Shown here: one piece after another, positions 8,425 through 16,989 of the stretch
Position numbering within the stretch: position 1 is the first letter of the stretch
Layout: each line of letters starts with the position of its first letter
Source of the DNA: an uncultured Lachnospiraceae bacterium
Lineage (GTDB): Bacteria > Bacillota > Clostridia > Lachnospirales > Lachnospiraceae
NCBI GenBank assembly: GCA_947037115.1
Contig: CAMQTN010000025.1
Coordinates: forward strand, 1 to 39,004
Direction of reading: 5' to 3'
Length of the DNA: 39,004 nt
Position numbers and translations under genes: made by a program
The notes under the pieces: generated by a model
Told to the model about the DNA's origin: nothing
Seen by the model: the letters and a program-made list of their open reading frames with translations, nothing else
Database searches by the model: none

Positions 8425-10539
8425 ATGGGCTGTGAGATGTTACGTAGGCTCGACATGGAGAAAAACTATCAGAAATACCTGAGAACTGCCATAGTAGTGG
8501 GGGTTTTATTCAAGTTACTTTTGATGGGGTTTTTTTCTTCCGATTATCAGGACATGATGTTTATTCCTTTTGTGACATGTTTTCTAAAGGGTGAGAATCC
8601 CTATCAGTTTTATTATGATAATGCGCTGCTTCCCTCTTTTCCCTATCCGCCCGTTATGCTGTTTTTAGAGTGTATCGGGGGGATTTTTGTCAGCTTTTCT
8701 GGCGGGATGCCTGTCTTTTTGAAAAATCTGATTTTCAAACTGCCGATTCTTCTTATGGATCTTTGCGGCCTATATTTTCTGCTCCGTATTTCCAGAGACA
8801 AAAGAAAATATATATTGGTGCTGTATTTTTTATCACCGATTATTTTATATGCTTCATACATGCACGGCCAGCTCGATATTATTCCTACGGTTTTTCTGGT
8901 GGGAGCGGTGTATTACCTGAGTGAGATGAGCGCTGTAGCGCAGAGAGAGCGGATTTTTGAGTGGAAATTCATTTTGTTTTTTTTCCTTGCCCTGGCCTCC
9001 AAGTTTCATATTGTGGCGGCACTTCCTCTGTTTTTTCTTTATATTTTTAAGAGAAAGGACTGGAAAAAGGCAGCGTATATGACTGGGCTGCCGGTTCTTC
9101 TGACAATCGCGGCAGTGATTCCCTTTTGGGGAAGCGGCTTTGCAAATATGGTTTTGTTTAACACAGAACAGCGGGTGATTGATACCGTTTATCTTGATTA
9201 CGGAAATGCCCGTCTGCTTTTGCCTGTGCTGGTTTTGCTCTTTCTCTATTTTCAGGCCTTTCAGATCAATCAGATTAACAGGGATCTTTTAATCAGCATG
9301 ACGGGGCTTCTCTTTTCCGTATTTCTGGCTTTTGTGCCGGCGATGCCCGCCTGGTTTATCTGGATTGTGCCGTTTTGTATGCTGTACCTGGCGGGGCAGA
9401 GTGAAAACCGCGGCAAGATGGTGTTGGTTTACGGCGGGTTTCATATCTTATATCTTCTATATTATGTATGTTTTCACACAACGCAGTTTGTGGATTTATA
9501 TTTTTTGGGAAAAAGTCTGGACTTCTTAAAACTGCCTGACGGAGGACTTAAAGATATTGTGTTTACGCTGATGGTGGGCGTATTTTTGATTCTGGTCGTC
9601 AGCATGTATTTTTACGGTGTGGGAAGCAATTCCTATTACCGCAGGAGAAACCGTCCCTTTACGATTGGGATTGCCGGGGACAGTGGTGCGGGGAAAAGCA
9701 GGCTGTTGAAGACTTTAGAAGCGCTTTTGTCGAAGGAGCGGGTGCTTGCGTTGGAGGGAGACGGCGATCACAGATGGGAACGGGGCGACCGGAACTGGGA
9801 GGAAATGACCCATTTGAACCCCCGTGCGAATTATCTTTATAAACAGGCGGAGGACTTGCAGACGCTTCGGGGAAACAATACAGTAAAGCGGGCGGACTAC
9901 GATCATGCGACAGGGACGTTTACCCATAAAAAGAGATTGTCGCCAAAACCTTATGTCGTTTTATGCGGCCTGCACTCTCTGTATCTGCCGCAGGTGAGAC
10001 AGGTACTTGACATGAAAGTGTATCTGGATACCGACGAGGCGCTCAGATACCACTGGAAGCTGTGCAGGGATCAGGGGGACAGGGGACACGACAGAACTGA
10101 GGTTATGAAACAGATCGAGGCAAGGCGGGCGGATGCGGAGAAATATATCCATCCCCAGAGGCAGTATGCCGATCTGGTGATCCGCTATTTTGATGAATCT
10201 CTCATGGAAAAGCCGGAACAGGCCGGGCGGATACAGAAAATAAATCTGAGCGTGGAGTTTGTGATCGATGTGGGGATCAATGTGGAGCCGGTGCTTTCGC
10301 TTCTCGGTGACCGGGGCGTCTCGGGGACGTTATCCTATAACGATCTTCTGCATCAGAAGATCTCTTTCCGGGGCGAAGATCTGGGAGTGGATAGAAACCT
10401 GTGGGCGCAGACCGCTGTGACGGCAATCCCGCAGATAGAAGATTTAACGGGAGGACATATGCTCTGGGAGGACGGAGCTGACGGATTAGTACAGTTAATG
10501 CTTCTTCTTGTGACCGGTGAGATCATGAAGAGGAATTAA
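8425..10539 (+). CDS. Membrane GT-C-like domain fused to a uridine-kinase/PRK-like kinase
   Basis: About 704 residues with two unrelated parts. The first 400 are a polytopic membrane region with about ten helices and GT-C glycosyltransferase features: a DYQD acidic motif in the first outside loop, ENPYQFYY, PYPPVML, and HGQLDIIP. After the last helix and a basic linker comes a soluble P-loop kinase domain: Walker A GDSGAGKS at about 418-425, ADYDHATGTF like the uridine kinase/phosphoribulokinase substrate loop, VVLCGLHSLY, and a lid with RRADAEKYIHP. It should phosphorylate a small hydroxyl substrate in the cytoplasm. The start is uncertain: TTG 8401, ATG 8425 (weak GGAAAG), ATG 8437 or ATG 8455. 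It lies 37 bases after the nucleotidyltransferase gene. I know of no standard protein with this domain pair. Confidence 0.85.
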   Translation: MGCEMLRRLDMEKNYQKYLRTAIVVGVLFKLLLMGFFSSDYQDMMFIPFVTCFLKGENPYQFYYDNALLPSFPYPPVMLFLECIGGIFVSFSGGMPVFLKNLIFKLPILLMDLCGLYFLLRISRDKRKYILVLYFLSPIILYASYMHGQLDIIPTVFLVGAVYYLSEMSAVAQRERIFEWKFILFFFLALASKFHIVAALPLFFLYIFKRKDWKKAAYMTGLPVLLTIAAVIPFWGSGFANMVLFNTEQRVIDTVYLDYGNARLLLPVLVLLFLYFQAFQINQINRDLLISMTGLLFSVFLAFVPAMPAWFIWIVPFCMLYLAGQSENRGKMVLVYGGFHILYLLYYVCFHTTQFVDLYFLGKSLDFLKLPDGGLKDIVFTLMVGVFLILVVSMYFYGVGSNSYYRRRNRPFTIGIAGDSGAGKSRLLKTLEALLSKERVLALEGDGDHRWERGDRNWEEMTHLNPRANYLYKQAEDLQTLRGNNTVKRADYDHATGTFTHKKRLSPKPYVVLCGLHSLYLPQVRQVLDMKVYLDTDEALRYHWKLCRDQGDRGHDRTEVMKQIEARRADAEKYIHPQRQYADLVIRYFDESLMEKPEQAGRIQKINLSVEFVIDVGINVEPVLSLLGDRGVSGTLSYNDLLHQKISFRGEDLGVDRNLWAQTAVTAIPQIEDLTGGHMLWEDGADGLVQLMLLLVTGEIMKRN

Positions 10540-10564
10540 AGAAAAAAGGGTAAAGGGGATTCAA

Positions 10565-11281
10565 ATGATGAGGGCAGTAATTTTGGATTTGGATGGGACT
10601 TTGTATGATTACAATGCATTGGACCGAATTGCTTTTGCGCGTGTCGGAGAGCTTGTCAGGGAGCGGCTCGGTGTGAGCGAAGAACAGTATGAGGAGGCTT
10701 TCATGCGTGCCAGAAAGTCTACGAAGAAAAAACTTGGCGAGACGGCGCCTTCCCACAGCAGAATGCTGTATTTTCAAAAGACGCTGGAGTATCTGGATAT
10801 CAAGCCGGTTTATCTTGCGCTCGAAATGTACGAGACTTACTGGGGATTTTTTCTGGATAACATGGTTCTATACCCCGGAGCCAGAAAACTTTTGGACGCC
10901 TTGCATGATAAGTATGTCCGTGTGGCGGTCTGTACGGATCTGCTGGCGCATATCCAGCACAGAAAGCTGAGAGCGCTGGGGATGATAGACGATGTGGACT
11001 GTCTGGTGACAAGTGAGGAGGCCGGTGCGGAGAAACCCTCACCCATTGTTTATGATCTGTGTTTAAAGAAGCTCCGGTTTTCGCCGGAGGAGGTCTGCTT
11101 TGTGGGAGACAATCTGGAACGTGATATTAAGGGAGCAGAGGCAGCAGGTATGAAGGCAGTCTGGTTTAATCCGGATGGCAAAGAAATTCCGCAGGAGAAT
11201 AAAGAGGGCTGTTTTGACACTGTGTCGAATTATGAGGAGCTGTATGAACTGTTAAGCAGGGAAATCGACGGCGGTTTATAA
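10565..11281 (+). CDS. HAD family hydrolase (phosphatase)
   Basis: A 238-residue haloacid-dehalogenase-type phosphatase with a helical cap after motif I. Catalytic residues are in place: D8 and D10 in LDLDGT, T124 in VCTD, K157 in AEKPSP, and D182 in VGDNLERD. It probably removes phosphate from a sugar or polyol phosphate in the cytoplasm. AAAGGGG precedes two ATGs in tandem (10565 and 10568); either may be used. It follows the kinase-fusion gene by 25 bases and precedes the GT2 gene by 27, within the glycan operon, so it likely acts on an intermediate of that pathway. Confidence 0.9.
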   Translation: MMRAVILDLDGTLYDYNALDRIAFARVGELVRERLGVSEEQYEEAFMRARKSTKKKLGETAPSHSRMLYFQKTLEYLDIKPVYLALEMYETYWGFFLDNMVLYPGARKLLDALHDKYVRVAVCTDLLAHIQHRKLRALGMIDDVDCLVTSEEAGAEKPSPIVYDLCLKKLRFSPEEVCFVGDNLERDIKGAEAAGMKAVWFNPDGKEIPQENKEGCFDTVSNYEELYELLSREIDGGL

Positions 11282-11308
11282 TTCAGCAGACAGGAAAGGA
11301 GAGATATC

Positions 11309-12013
11309 GTGAAACTTTCAATCGTGGTGCCATGCTATAATGAAGAGGAAAATATACCGCTGCTTTTGGAACGGTTTAGCGAGGTGGTTCAGGGGAAGGA
11401 CATGGAGGTCGTTCTGGTGGATAACGGCTCAACGGATGGCAGTGCGGGGGTGCTTGAGGAGCTGCTGCCCCGCTATGCCTTTGCGAGAACAGTGACCGTG
11501 GAGGTGAATCAGGGATACGGTTACGGGATTCTTCAGGGCTTAGAGGAGTGCCGTGGAGAGTATATCGGCTGGACCCATGCAGATCTGCAGACAGATCCTG
11601 CGGACATTTTGAAAGCGCTTGAGATCACAGAGAGGGAACGGGGACTTGTCTTTGTGAAGGGTAACCGAAAAGGCAGGCCGCTTTTTGACGTGTTTTTTAC
11701 CATGGGCATGAGTCTTTTCGAGACCTGTTACCTGCGTGAAAAGCTTTATGATATCAATGCCCAGCCCAATATTTTTCCGAAGGTTTTTTACAACGAGTGG
11801 AAAGAACCGCCTTATGATTTCTCACTGGACTTGTATGCGCTGTATATGGCAAGGAAGAAAGGCCTTAAGGTAGTGCGTTTTCCGGTTATGTTTCCTGAGA
11901 GGATACACGGGGAGTCCAAGTGGAATACGGGGCTTTCGGCAAAGTGGAAGTTTATCAGGCGGACGGTTGAATTTAGTTTGAAATTAAAGAAAAGCGGAAG
12001 TTTACAGGGGTAA
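11309..12013 (+). CDS. Glycosyltransferase family 2 (DPM-like)
   Basis: A 234-residue GT2-fold transferase with no membrane tail. Motifs: IVVPCYNEEENI at the N-terminus, VDNGSTDGS (D38) for nucleotide binding, and THADLQTDP (D92) as the metal site. The overall layout is like dolichyl- or polyprenyl-phosphate sugar synthases, which load a sugar onto a lipid carrier that GT-C membrane enzymes then use outside the cell. Two GT-C-like proteins are encoded in the same operon, which fits that logic; the donor sugar is unknown. The start is GTG 11309, backed by AGGAAAGGAGAG five to sixteen bases upstream. Confidence 0.88.
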   Translation: MKLSIVVPCYNEEENIPLLLERFSEVVQGKDMEVVLVDNGSTDGSAGVLEELLPRYAFARTVTVEVNQGYGYGILQGLEECRGEYIGWTHADLQTDPADILKALEITERERGLVFVKGNRKGRPLFDVFFTMGMSLFETCYLREKLYDINAQPNIFPKVFYNEWKEPPYDFSLDLYALYMARKKGLKVVRFPVMFPERIHGESKWNTGLSAKWKFIRRTVEFSLKLKKSGSLQG

Positions 12014-12083
12014 AACGCTTTTATAAAAAATGGTGACGGGCAGGAAGACAGATCATGAAAAATGGAATTGAAAGGGGGACAAC

Positions 12084-12674
12084 ATGGAATATATCGCGCA
12101 CAGAATTAACACACTAGAGGAGCTTAAGACGCTGCCTGGGGAGTACGGAGTCGAATTGGACTTAAGAGATGATCTGAACGGGCGGATATATATTTCTCAC
12201 AATCCCTTTGAAGCGGGGGAAGATTTCGAGGAGTATTGTAAAGTATATCACCACGGCACAATGATTTTGAATATTAAGAGCGAACGCATTGAGCATGAGG
12301 CGCTTGCGCTTATGGAAAAATATCATATTAAAAAATACTTTTTTCTGGACTCTTCCTTTCCCATGATCAAGCTGCTCACGGATATGGGAGTGAAGCAGGT
12401 GGCGCTTCGTTTCAGCGAGCTGGAAGGAATGGATACCATCCGCAACATGGCCGGGCGGGCAGAATGGGTCTGGGTGGACTGCTTCACGAAAGTGCCCATC
12501 AACAGGGAAAGCTATGAGGAATTAAAATCGCTGGGTTATAAACTCTGTTTTGTATCTCCCGAGCTTGAGGGGCAGGAGGAGAAAATTCTGGAGTATAAGA
12601 ATTATATCAGAGAACAGGGCATTATGTTCGATGCAGTCTGCACAAAGAGTTATCATATTAAGGATTGGATGTGA
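12084..12674 (+). CDS. PLC/GDPD-like phosphodiesterase barrel protein
   Basis: A 196-residue protein with no signal peptide that looks like a short member of the PLC-like phosphodiesterase (glycerophosphodiester phosphodiesterase-type) TIM barrels. Catalytic positions are kept: H6-R7, E24 and D26 in VELDLRDD, and H39 in ISHNPF, followed by regular beta/alpha units. Family members cut glycerophosphodiesters; some bacterial relatives act on other phosphate esters. Length is below the usual 240-300 residues and the long insert after the second strand is missing. GGGGG lies before ATG 12084. It overlaps the next gene by four bases, so translation is coupled. What it does in a glycan operon is unclear. 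Confidence 0.72.
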   Translation: MEYIAHRINTLEELKTLPGEYGVELDLRDDLNGRIYISHNPFEAGEDFEEYCKVYHHGTMILNIKSERIEHEALALMEKYHIKKYFFLDSSFPMIKLLTDMGVKQVALRFSELEGMDTIRNMAGRAEWVWVDCFTKVPINRESYEELKSLGYKLCFVSPELEGQEEKILEYKNYIREQGIMFDAVCTKSYHIKDWM

Positions 12675-14320
12675 AAATGATCTTGAAGAAAGAATTACGG
12701 GAAAGATTATGTATGGCGGCAGCCATTCTTGCCACGCTGGCAGTCGGGGTTCTTATATTTTTCAAACACTGGCAGTTTGAACTGCCACTGTATCCGAATG
12801 TGGACGAGCAACTGTCGCTTGACTGTATTTATGAGCTGTTAAACCAGCATCTTTATGCGGGCGACATTTATGTGCTTGACTTTTTCCGCTATCCCCATCT
12901 TACTTTCTATTATGCGGCGTTCGGGGCGCGTATACTGGGCAGATTTTTGGCGGGAGTGGACATTGTGGTGCTTTTGCGCTATGTGGTCTGCGGTACGGCT
13001 CTTTTGTCGAATATCTGCGTTTATTTCAGCCTCAAAATAATGACGGAAAACCGAAGACTCAGTTATCTGGGGTTTCTGCTTTCCCTGTTTTCTCTTTATG
13101 GGTATTCCTATCTGTTTTACACGGGGCCGGATACGCTCATGTATGCTGTGGCGAATGGGATTATGCTTCTTGGCTGTCTGATCTGGCAGGAGAGGAAGGA
13201 GGAGCGGGCGGTTTATCTCTGGTATCCCCTCCTTGCGGTATGTATCGGCCTTGCGACGGCGGCCAAGTACCACGGGATTGTTTTTGGCGTTTTCTGGCTG
13301 GCCCTGCATATCGGGAAGAAATACTGGAAGCGTTACAGAAATAACTATCTCTTTTTCCTGGATTGTATTGTACTTGCGCTTGTGTTTGTGGTCTGCAATT
13401 ATTCTCTGTTTTTTCATTTTAAGACTTTCGTCTGGGACAATATGTATAACCTGAACCACTATGCCTGGGGACACCCCGGTATTGAACATAATCTGCCGCT
13501 TCTGGGATATCTGGAGGCCTACGCATTGTCCTCCTACGGGATTTTCGGAGGTTTGCTGCTGCTTTTGGGAATGGTGCATCTGGCTCGGAAGAAAAGATGG
13601 AAAGAGCTTGTTATTTTTTCACTTATGCCGTTTGGCATCATAGTTTTACTGTCGAAATATCAGATTGTCCTGGGCAGGAATCTGTCGCTTGTATTGCCCT
13701 TTGTACCTTTTTTTATGGTGTACGGACTGATGGAGGCGGAGGAATTACTCGAAAAGCTGTTGACACAAAAGAACGGTTCTTCGGAAAAACGGGCGAAGAA
13801 AAAAACAGTGCAGGACATTCATAGGGCGGGGCCGGCGACAGTCATGGCGGCGGTTCTTGTACTGCTCAATATCGTTACTGTTTTGGGAAATTACCGCTAT
13901 GATCTGACCTATAATCATGCGGCGTCATATATTGAGGAGAATATCCCTGCGGGCGCGAAGATTTACTGCACCGACTTTATGCCGGTGATGGACGGGCAGA
14001 AATATGAGATTGTAAAGATCGGGGAGGACATTTCCCTTCTGCCGGAAGACCTTTCGGTAAATGAGTATTACATTGATGTAGAGTATGCTACCGGGCATTT
14101 TTCACAGAAAAAGGATTATCTGCTGTTTCAGGGAGACGATATGTATCCTGACAAAAAGGCGGCCTGTCAGGAAAAGACCGGAGCCTATACCGTTATGGAA
14201 AAATGGCAGGGGATTTCCTACGGCGGTGAGTGGAAGTACCGGGCCGGGTATTTTGATTTGTTTTTAAAGAGTCCCGCTGAGTATTATGTGGGGCCCACAG
14301 TTACAATTTACGAACGGTAA
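12671..14320 (+). CDS. GT-C-type membrane glycosyltransferase (PMT/ArnT-like)
   Basis: About 549 residues with around eleven membrane helices and a C-terminal outside domain of some 130 residues. The layout fits GT-C enzymes of the PMT/ArnT (GT39/GT83-like) kind: the first helix is followed by a loop with the acidic NVDEQ motif, then FFRYPHLTFYYA in the next segment. Such enzymes take a sugar from polyprenyl phosphate and add it to a surface acceptor. GTG 12671 overlaps the stop of the previous gene (GTGA) and has AAGGA six bases upstream; ATG 12677 and TTG 12665 are other options. It is the last gene of the operon; the next gene has its own promoter. Acceptor and donor are unknown. Confidence 0.82.
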   Translation: MKMILKKELRERLCMAAAILATLAVGVLIFFKHWQFELPLYPNVDEQLSLDCIYELLNQHLYAGDIYVLDFFRYPHLTFYYAAFGARILGRFLAGVDIVVLLRYVVCGTALLSNICVYFSLKIMTENRRLSYLGFLLSLFSLYGYSYLFYTGPDTLMYAVANGIMLLGCLIWQERKEERAVYLWYPLLAVCIGLATAAKYHGIVFGVFWLALHIGKKYWKRYRNNYLFFLDCIVLALVFVVCNYSLFFHFKTFVWDNMYNLNHYAWGHPGIEHNLPLLGYLEAYALSSYGIFGGLLLLLGMVHLARKKRWKELVIFSLMPFGIIVLLSKYQIVLGRNLSLVLPFVPFFMVYGLMEAEELLEKLLTQKNGSSEKRAKKKTVQDIHRAGPATVMAAVLVLLNIVTVLGNYRYDLTYNHAASYIEENIPAGAKIYCTDFMPVMDGQKYEIVKIGEDISLLPEDLSVNEYYIDVEYATGHFSQKKDYLLFQGDDMYPDKKAACQEKTGAYTVMEKWQGISYGGEWKYRAGYFDLFLKSPAEYYVGPTVTIYER

Positions 14321-14375
14321 AAAATTCGGAGAACAGACGGCTGAGATTCCAGAATATATGAAAAAATTCACATAA

Positions 14376-14422
14376 CTTTCGCTTACAAAAAAATTTTTCG
14401 AATGATAAACTATAAGCGAAAG
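14376..14422 (+). promoter_or_regulatory. Promoter bracketed by a 10-base inverted repeat
   Basis: CTTTCGCTTA (14376-14385) and TAAGCGAAAG (14413-14422) are exact reverse complements 27 bases apart. Between them lies a promoter: TTACAA (14383-14388), 17 bases, TAAACT (14406-14411) with TG at 14403-14404. The left arm overlaps the -35 and the right arm sits at the expected transcript start, as expected for a repressor that binds both arms, or for a hairpin. Confidence 0.6.
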
Positions 14423-14436
14423 GTGGGATTTTTACA

Positions 14437-14655
14437 ATGCGCTGGATACCGTTGCAGAAGACAGAGAGCAGAAAGTGGAGGCTCTGTGTCCTGTATGACG
14501 ACTGTATGACGTATGACGTTACGACGTTAGAATCGGAGCAAGTGGAAAAGATTATACTCTATACAGCGTATATGAATGATGGTGTGAACGACGGCATAGA
14601 AACGGAAATTCTTAAAAAGCTTGATCATTTGAGGGAGAGCTACGGATTAAGCTAA
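14437..14655 (+). CDS. Unrecognised 72-residue protein
   Basis: A small cytoplasmic protein I do not recognise. It is mixed in charge, with a run of short strands (RLCVLYDD) and a C-terminal amphipathic helix (about residues 50-68). AAGGTGG lies ten bases before ATG 14437 and a dedicated promoter lies upstream, which supports it as a real gene. Bases 14494-14518 hold three copies of TATGACG, coding the YDD/TYD stretch. The last nine bases overlap the 3' end of the convergent membrane-protein gene. The inverted repeat around its promoter suggests individual control. Confidence 0.65.
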   Translation: MRWIPLQKTESRKWRLCVLYDDCMTYDVTTLESEQVEKIILYTAYMNDGVNDGIETEILKKLDHLRESYGLS

Positions 14656-15375
14656 AAATTCCCGTAAAAGCAGTTCTAATTCCTCGGCTTCAGAGGGGGT
14701 GAAGGCCGGGGGATTTTTCTTGCTCTCAGCATGCTTGCGGTCAACAAATTCTTCTGTTGTATCGGCTTTTACTGCGGATGCTTTTTCCTGATCGGTATTT
14801 TTGCCTTTTGTTTCCATAGAATTTTCTTCCATGCCCACCATACGCATGTCGAGGCGTGTCTGATCCAGACGATTCGCCAAATGATTTTCCAGATAATCCA
14901 CTAAATTTGTGCGCAGGATATTTATTTTGCCGGGCAGGTCGATTAAAGAGGCGGCGGCGAAGTAGAAGTAAAGGCCGAGGAAGCTGATCAGGTAAAAAGG
15001 AGCGATCATAAGAAAGCTTTCATCCTGAATAATACCGATACAGGCGCCGATACCCGCAACAAGTACAGCCAGAAGCGTGAGCTGACCCGAAAGATGCTTC
15101 AAAAATGACACGGGAATTTTTCCGATGCTGATCTGGTTTATGTACTTGTCCACAAAAACGGGAACGTTGGGGATTGTTTCACGAAGCTGGGTACAGCTGG
15201 TGAATTTCAGTTTCAGTTTTTGCAGGGATTTATTTTTTGTGGCGGACATATTTTCCGTTTCATGTATCAGCCGGTGATATGTCACGCCAAGCAGAACCTG
15301 ACATATAATACTGCAAAAGAGCAGCGTCAGGATAGCAAACATAAAATTTTTATGGTGAAAAAGAAGTGTAAGCAT
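14647..15375 (-). CDS. Membrane protein of unknown function
   Basis: A 242-residue protein with one N-terminal helix (about 10-32), a basic cytoplasmic or outside loop, two further close-set helices (about 95-140), and a long charged C-terminal tail rich in Lys, Glu and Ala. I do not recognise the family. ATG is preceded by GGAGGT at good spacing. It is the only minus-strand gene in this part. Its 3' end overlaps that of the small plus-strand gene by nine bases. A TATAAT on the minus strand near 15405-15410 could be its -10, without a good -35. Confidence 0.7.
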   Translation of the reverse strand: MLTLLFHHKNFMFAILTLLFCSIICQVLLGVTYHRLIHETENMSATKNKSLQKLKLKFTSCTQLRETIPNVPVFVDKYINQISIGKIPVSFLKHLSGQLTLLAVLVAGIGACIGIIQDESFLMIAPFYLISFLGLYFYFAAASLIDLPGKINILRTNLVDYLENHLANRLDQTRLDMRMVGMEENSMETKGKNTDQEKASAVKADTTEEFVDRKHAESKKNPPAFTPSEAEELELLLREFLA

Positions 15376-15482
15376 GGTTACCTCCGCTATATAAAGTGCA
15401 TACTTATATTATATTCGTATTCTGGCTGGGAAAAAGCCCTAAGGCATCGACAGATTTTGCGCGGAAAGGTTGATTTGCTTTC

Positions 15483-15511
15483 TTGCACTCTGACCATTGT
15501 TGGGATATACT
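15483..15511 (+). promoter_or_regulatory. Promoter of the TSCPD-murG pair
   Basis: TTGCAC (15483-15488), a 17-base spacer and TATACT (15506-15511). The start would be near 15518, about 42 bases before ATG 15560. Confidence 0.65.
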
Positions 15512-15559
15512 ACTAATGACAGGTTATGGATGAACAATATAGATAAGGAGGAAGCGGAT

Positions 15560-15802
15560 ATGGTTTACCAGCCAAAAGGAGTCTGTTCCAACGCGATAGA
15601 TGTAGAAGTGGAGGATGGCATTATCAAATCTGTTGAATTTACAGGCGGATGTAACGGCAATACGCAGGGCATTTCCCGATTGGTGGCCGGAATGAAGGTG
15701 GAGGAAGCGATCGGCAGATTGAAAGGTATCAAGTGCGGCTTTAAGAGCACTTCCTGCCCGGATCAGCTGGCTTGTGCTTTAGAGTCATTTTTAGATCAGT
15801 AA
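15560..15802 (+). CDS. TSCPD domain protein (TIGR03905-like)
   Basis: An 80-residue protein that is a single TSCPD domain, named for the cysteine motif seen here as TSCPDQLA near the C-terminus. Other conserved parts are VCSNAIDVEVEDG at the N-terminus and FTGGCNGNTQGIS. The four cysteines (VCS, GGCN, KCG, SCPD) could bind a metal or a cofactor. The domain also occurs at the end of some ribonucleotide reductases; stand-alone copies have no firm function. AAGGAGG lies eight bases before ATG 15560. It is followed by murG after a short gap, so the two are likely cotranscribed. Confidence 0.9.
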   Translation: MVYQPKGVCSNAIDVEVEDGIIKSVEFTGGCNGNTQGISRLVAGMKVEEAIGRLKGIKCGFKSTSCPDQLACALESFLDQ

Positions 15803-15832
15803 GAGAATCAAGTGAAAGGCTTGGATGTTGAT

Positions 15833-16906
15833 ATGGGCAAAAAGATTGTACTGACAGGCGGCGGTACCGCCGGACATGTGACACCAAATATGGCGTTAAT
15901 TCCAAAGCTCAGAGAGCTGGAATACGAAATCGCATATATGGGATCCTATGACGGAATTGAGAAGCGGTTGATGGAGGACTTTGATATTCCTTATTATGGT
16001 ATTGCGACAGGTAAATTCAGGCGTTATTTTGATCCCAAAAATTTTTCTGATCCGTTTCGTGTGATCAAAGGGATGCGGGAAGCGAGAAAGTATCTCAAGG
16101 AGATTAAACCGGATGTACTTTTCTCCAAGGGCGGGTTTGTCAGCGTTCCCGTAGTGAGGGCGGCGTCTTCGCTGGGGATTCCGTGTATTATCCACGAGTC
16201 GGACATGACGCCCGGGCTGGCCAATAAACTCTGTATTCCGGTGGCGAAAAAGGTATGCTGTAATTTCCCGGAGACATTCAGCCAGTTACCTGCTGCAAAG
16301 GCGGTGCTTACGGGTTCACCGATCCGAAAGGAGCTTGCCACAGGGAATAAAGAGGCTGCTTACCGGTTATGTGGTTTTGACAATTCGAAACCCGTTATTA
16401 TGGTAGTGGGTGGAAGTCTTGGTTCCGCGGCCATCAATCAGGCGGTCAGGGACGTCCTGCCGGAGCTTTTGAAAGATTTTCAGGTGGTGCACCTGTGCGG
16501 CAAGGAGAAGGTGGATAATCTTTTGCTCACAAAGCAGGGCTACAAGCAGTTTGAATATGTAAAGTCCGAGATGAAGGATATTTTCGCCATGGCGGATATT
16601 GTGATTTCCCGGGCGGGGGCCAATGCGATCAGTGAGATCTTAGCGCTTAAAAAGCCGAATATCCTGATTCCGCTGCCCTCAACCAGCAGCAGGGGAGATC
16701 AGCTATTGAATGCAAAATCCTTTGAATCGCAGGGATTCAGTATCGTGATTGACGAGGATGATCTGACCAATAAACTGCTTCTGGAAAAAATACAGGAACT
16801 GTATTTCAATCGCTTTTCTTATATTGACGCCATGAAGAAGAGCAGCCAGCGGGATGCGATTGGCACGATCATTGGATTGATTGAAAACGAATTAAATACA
16901 AAATAG
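15833..16906 (+). CDS. murG: MurG: lipid II-forming N-acetylglucosaminyltransferase
   Basis: A 357-residue GT28 enzyme that adds GlcNAc from UDP-GlcNAc to lipid I on the inner face of the membrane, giving lipid II for peptidoglycan. Family motifs are clear: LTGGGTAGHVTPN at the N-terminus, FSKGGFVSVPV, IHESDMTPGLANK, VVGGSLGSAAIN, and SRAGANAISEIL with the nucleotide-binding glutamate. ATG 15833 fits the family start; GTG 15812, in frame, is an alternative. Unlike many bacteria it lies outside a division/cell-wall cluster, paired instead with a TSCPD gene, which is common in this group. A strong terminator follows six bases after the stop. Confidence 0.95.
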   Translation: MGKKIVLTGGGTAGHVTPNMALIPKLRELEYEIAYMGSYDGIEKRLMEDFDIPYYGIATGKFRRYFDPKNFSDPFRVIKGMREARKYLKEIKPDVLFSKGGFVSVPVVRAASSLGIPCIIHESDMTPGLANKLCIPVAKKVCCNFPETFSQLPAAKAVLTGSPIRKELATGNKEAAYRLCGFDNSKPVIMVVGGSLGSAAINQAVRDVLPELLKDFQVVHLCGKEKVDNLLLTKQGYKQFEYVKSEMKDIFAMADIVISRAGANAISEILALKKPNILIPLPSTSSRGDQLLNAKSFESQGFSIVIDEDDLTNKLLLEKIQELYFNRFSYIDAMKKSSQRDAIGTIIGLIENELNTK

Positions 16907-16911
16907 TCTAT

Positions 16912-16936
16912 AAAGCCAGGCAGAAGCCTGGCTTTT
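16912..16936 (+). terminator. Rho-independent terminator of murG
   Basis: AAAGCCAGGC (16912-16921), loop AGAA, GCCTGGCTTT (16926-16935), with the stem's T-rich end acting as the tail. The ten-base stem is perfect. Confidence 0.9.
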
Positions 16937-16989
16937 CACAGTCGTAAGAGACCAACACTTTTTTCAAGGGAAATCCCCCAATAATCGTC

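Noticed and set aside
12839..13579. 246-codon minus-strand frame inside the second GT-C gene
   Set aside because: Shadow of a membrane-protein gene; its translation is basic and without family resemblance.
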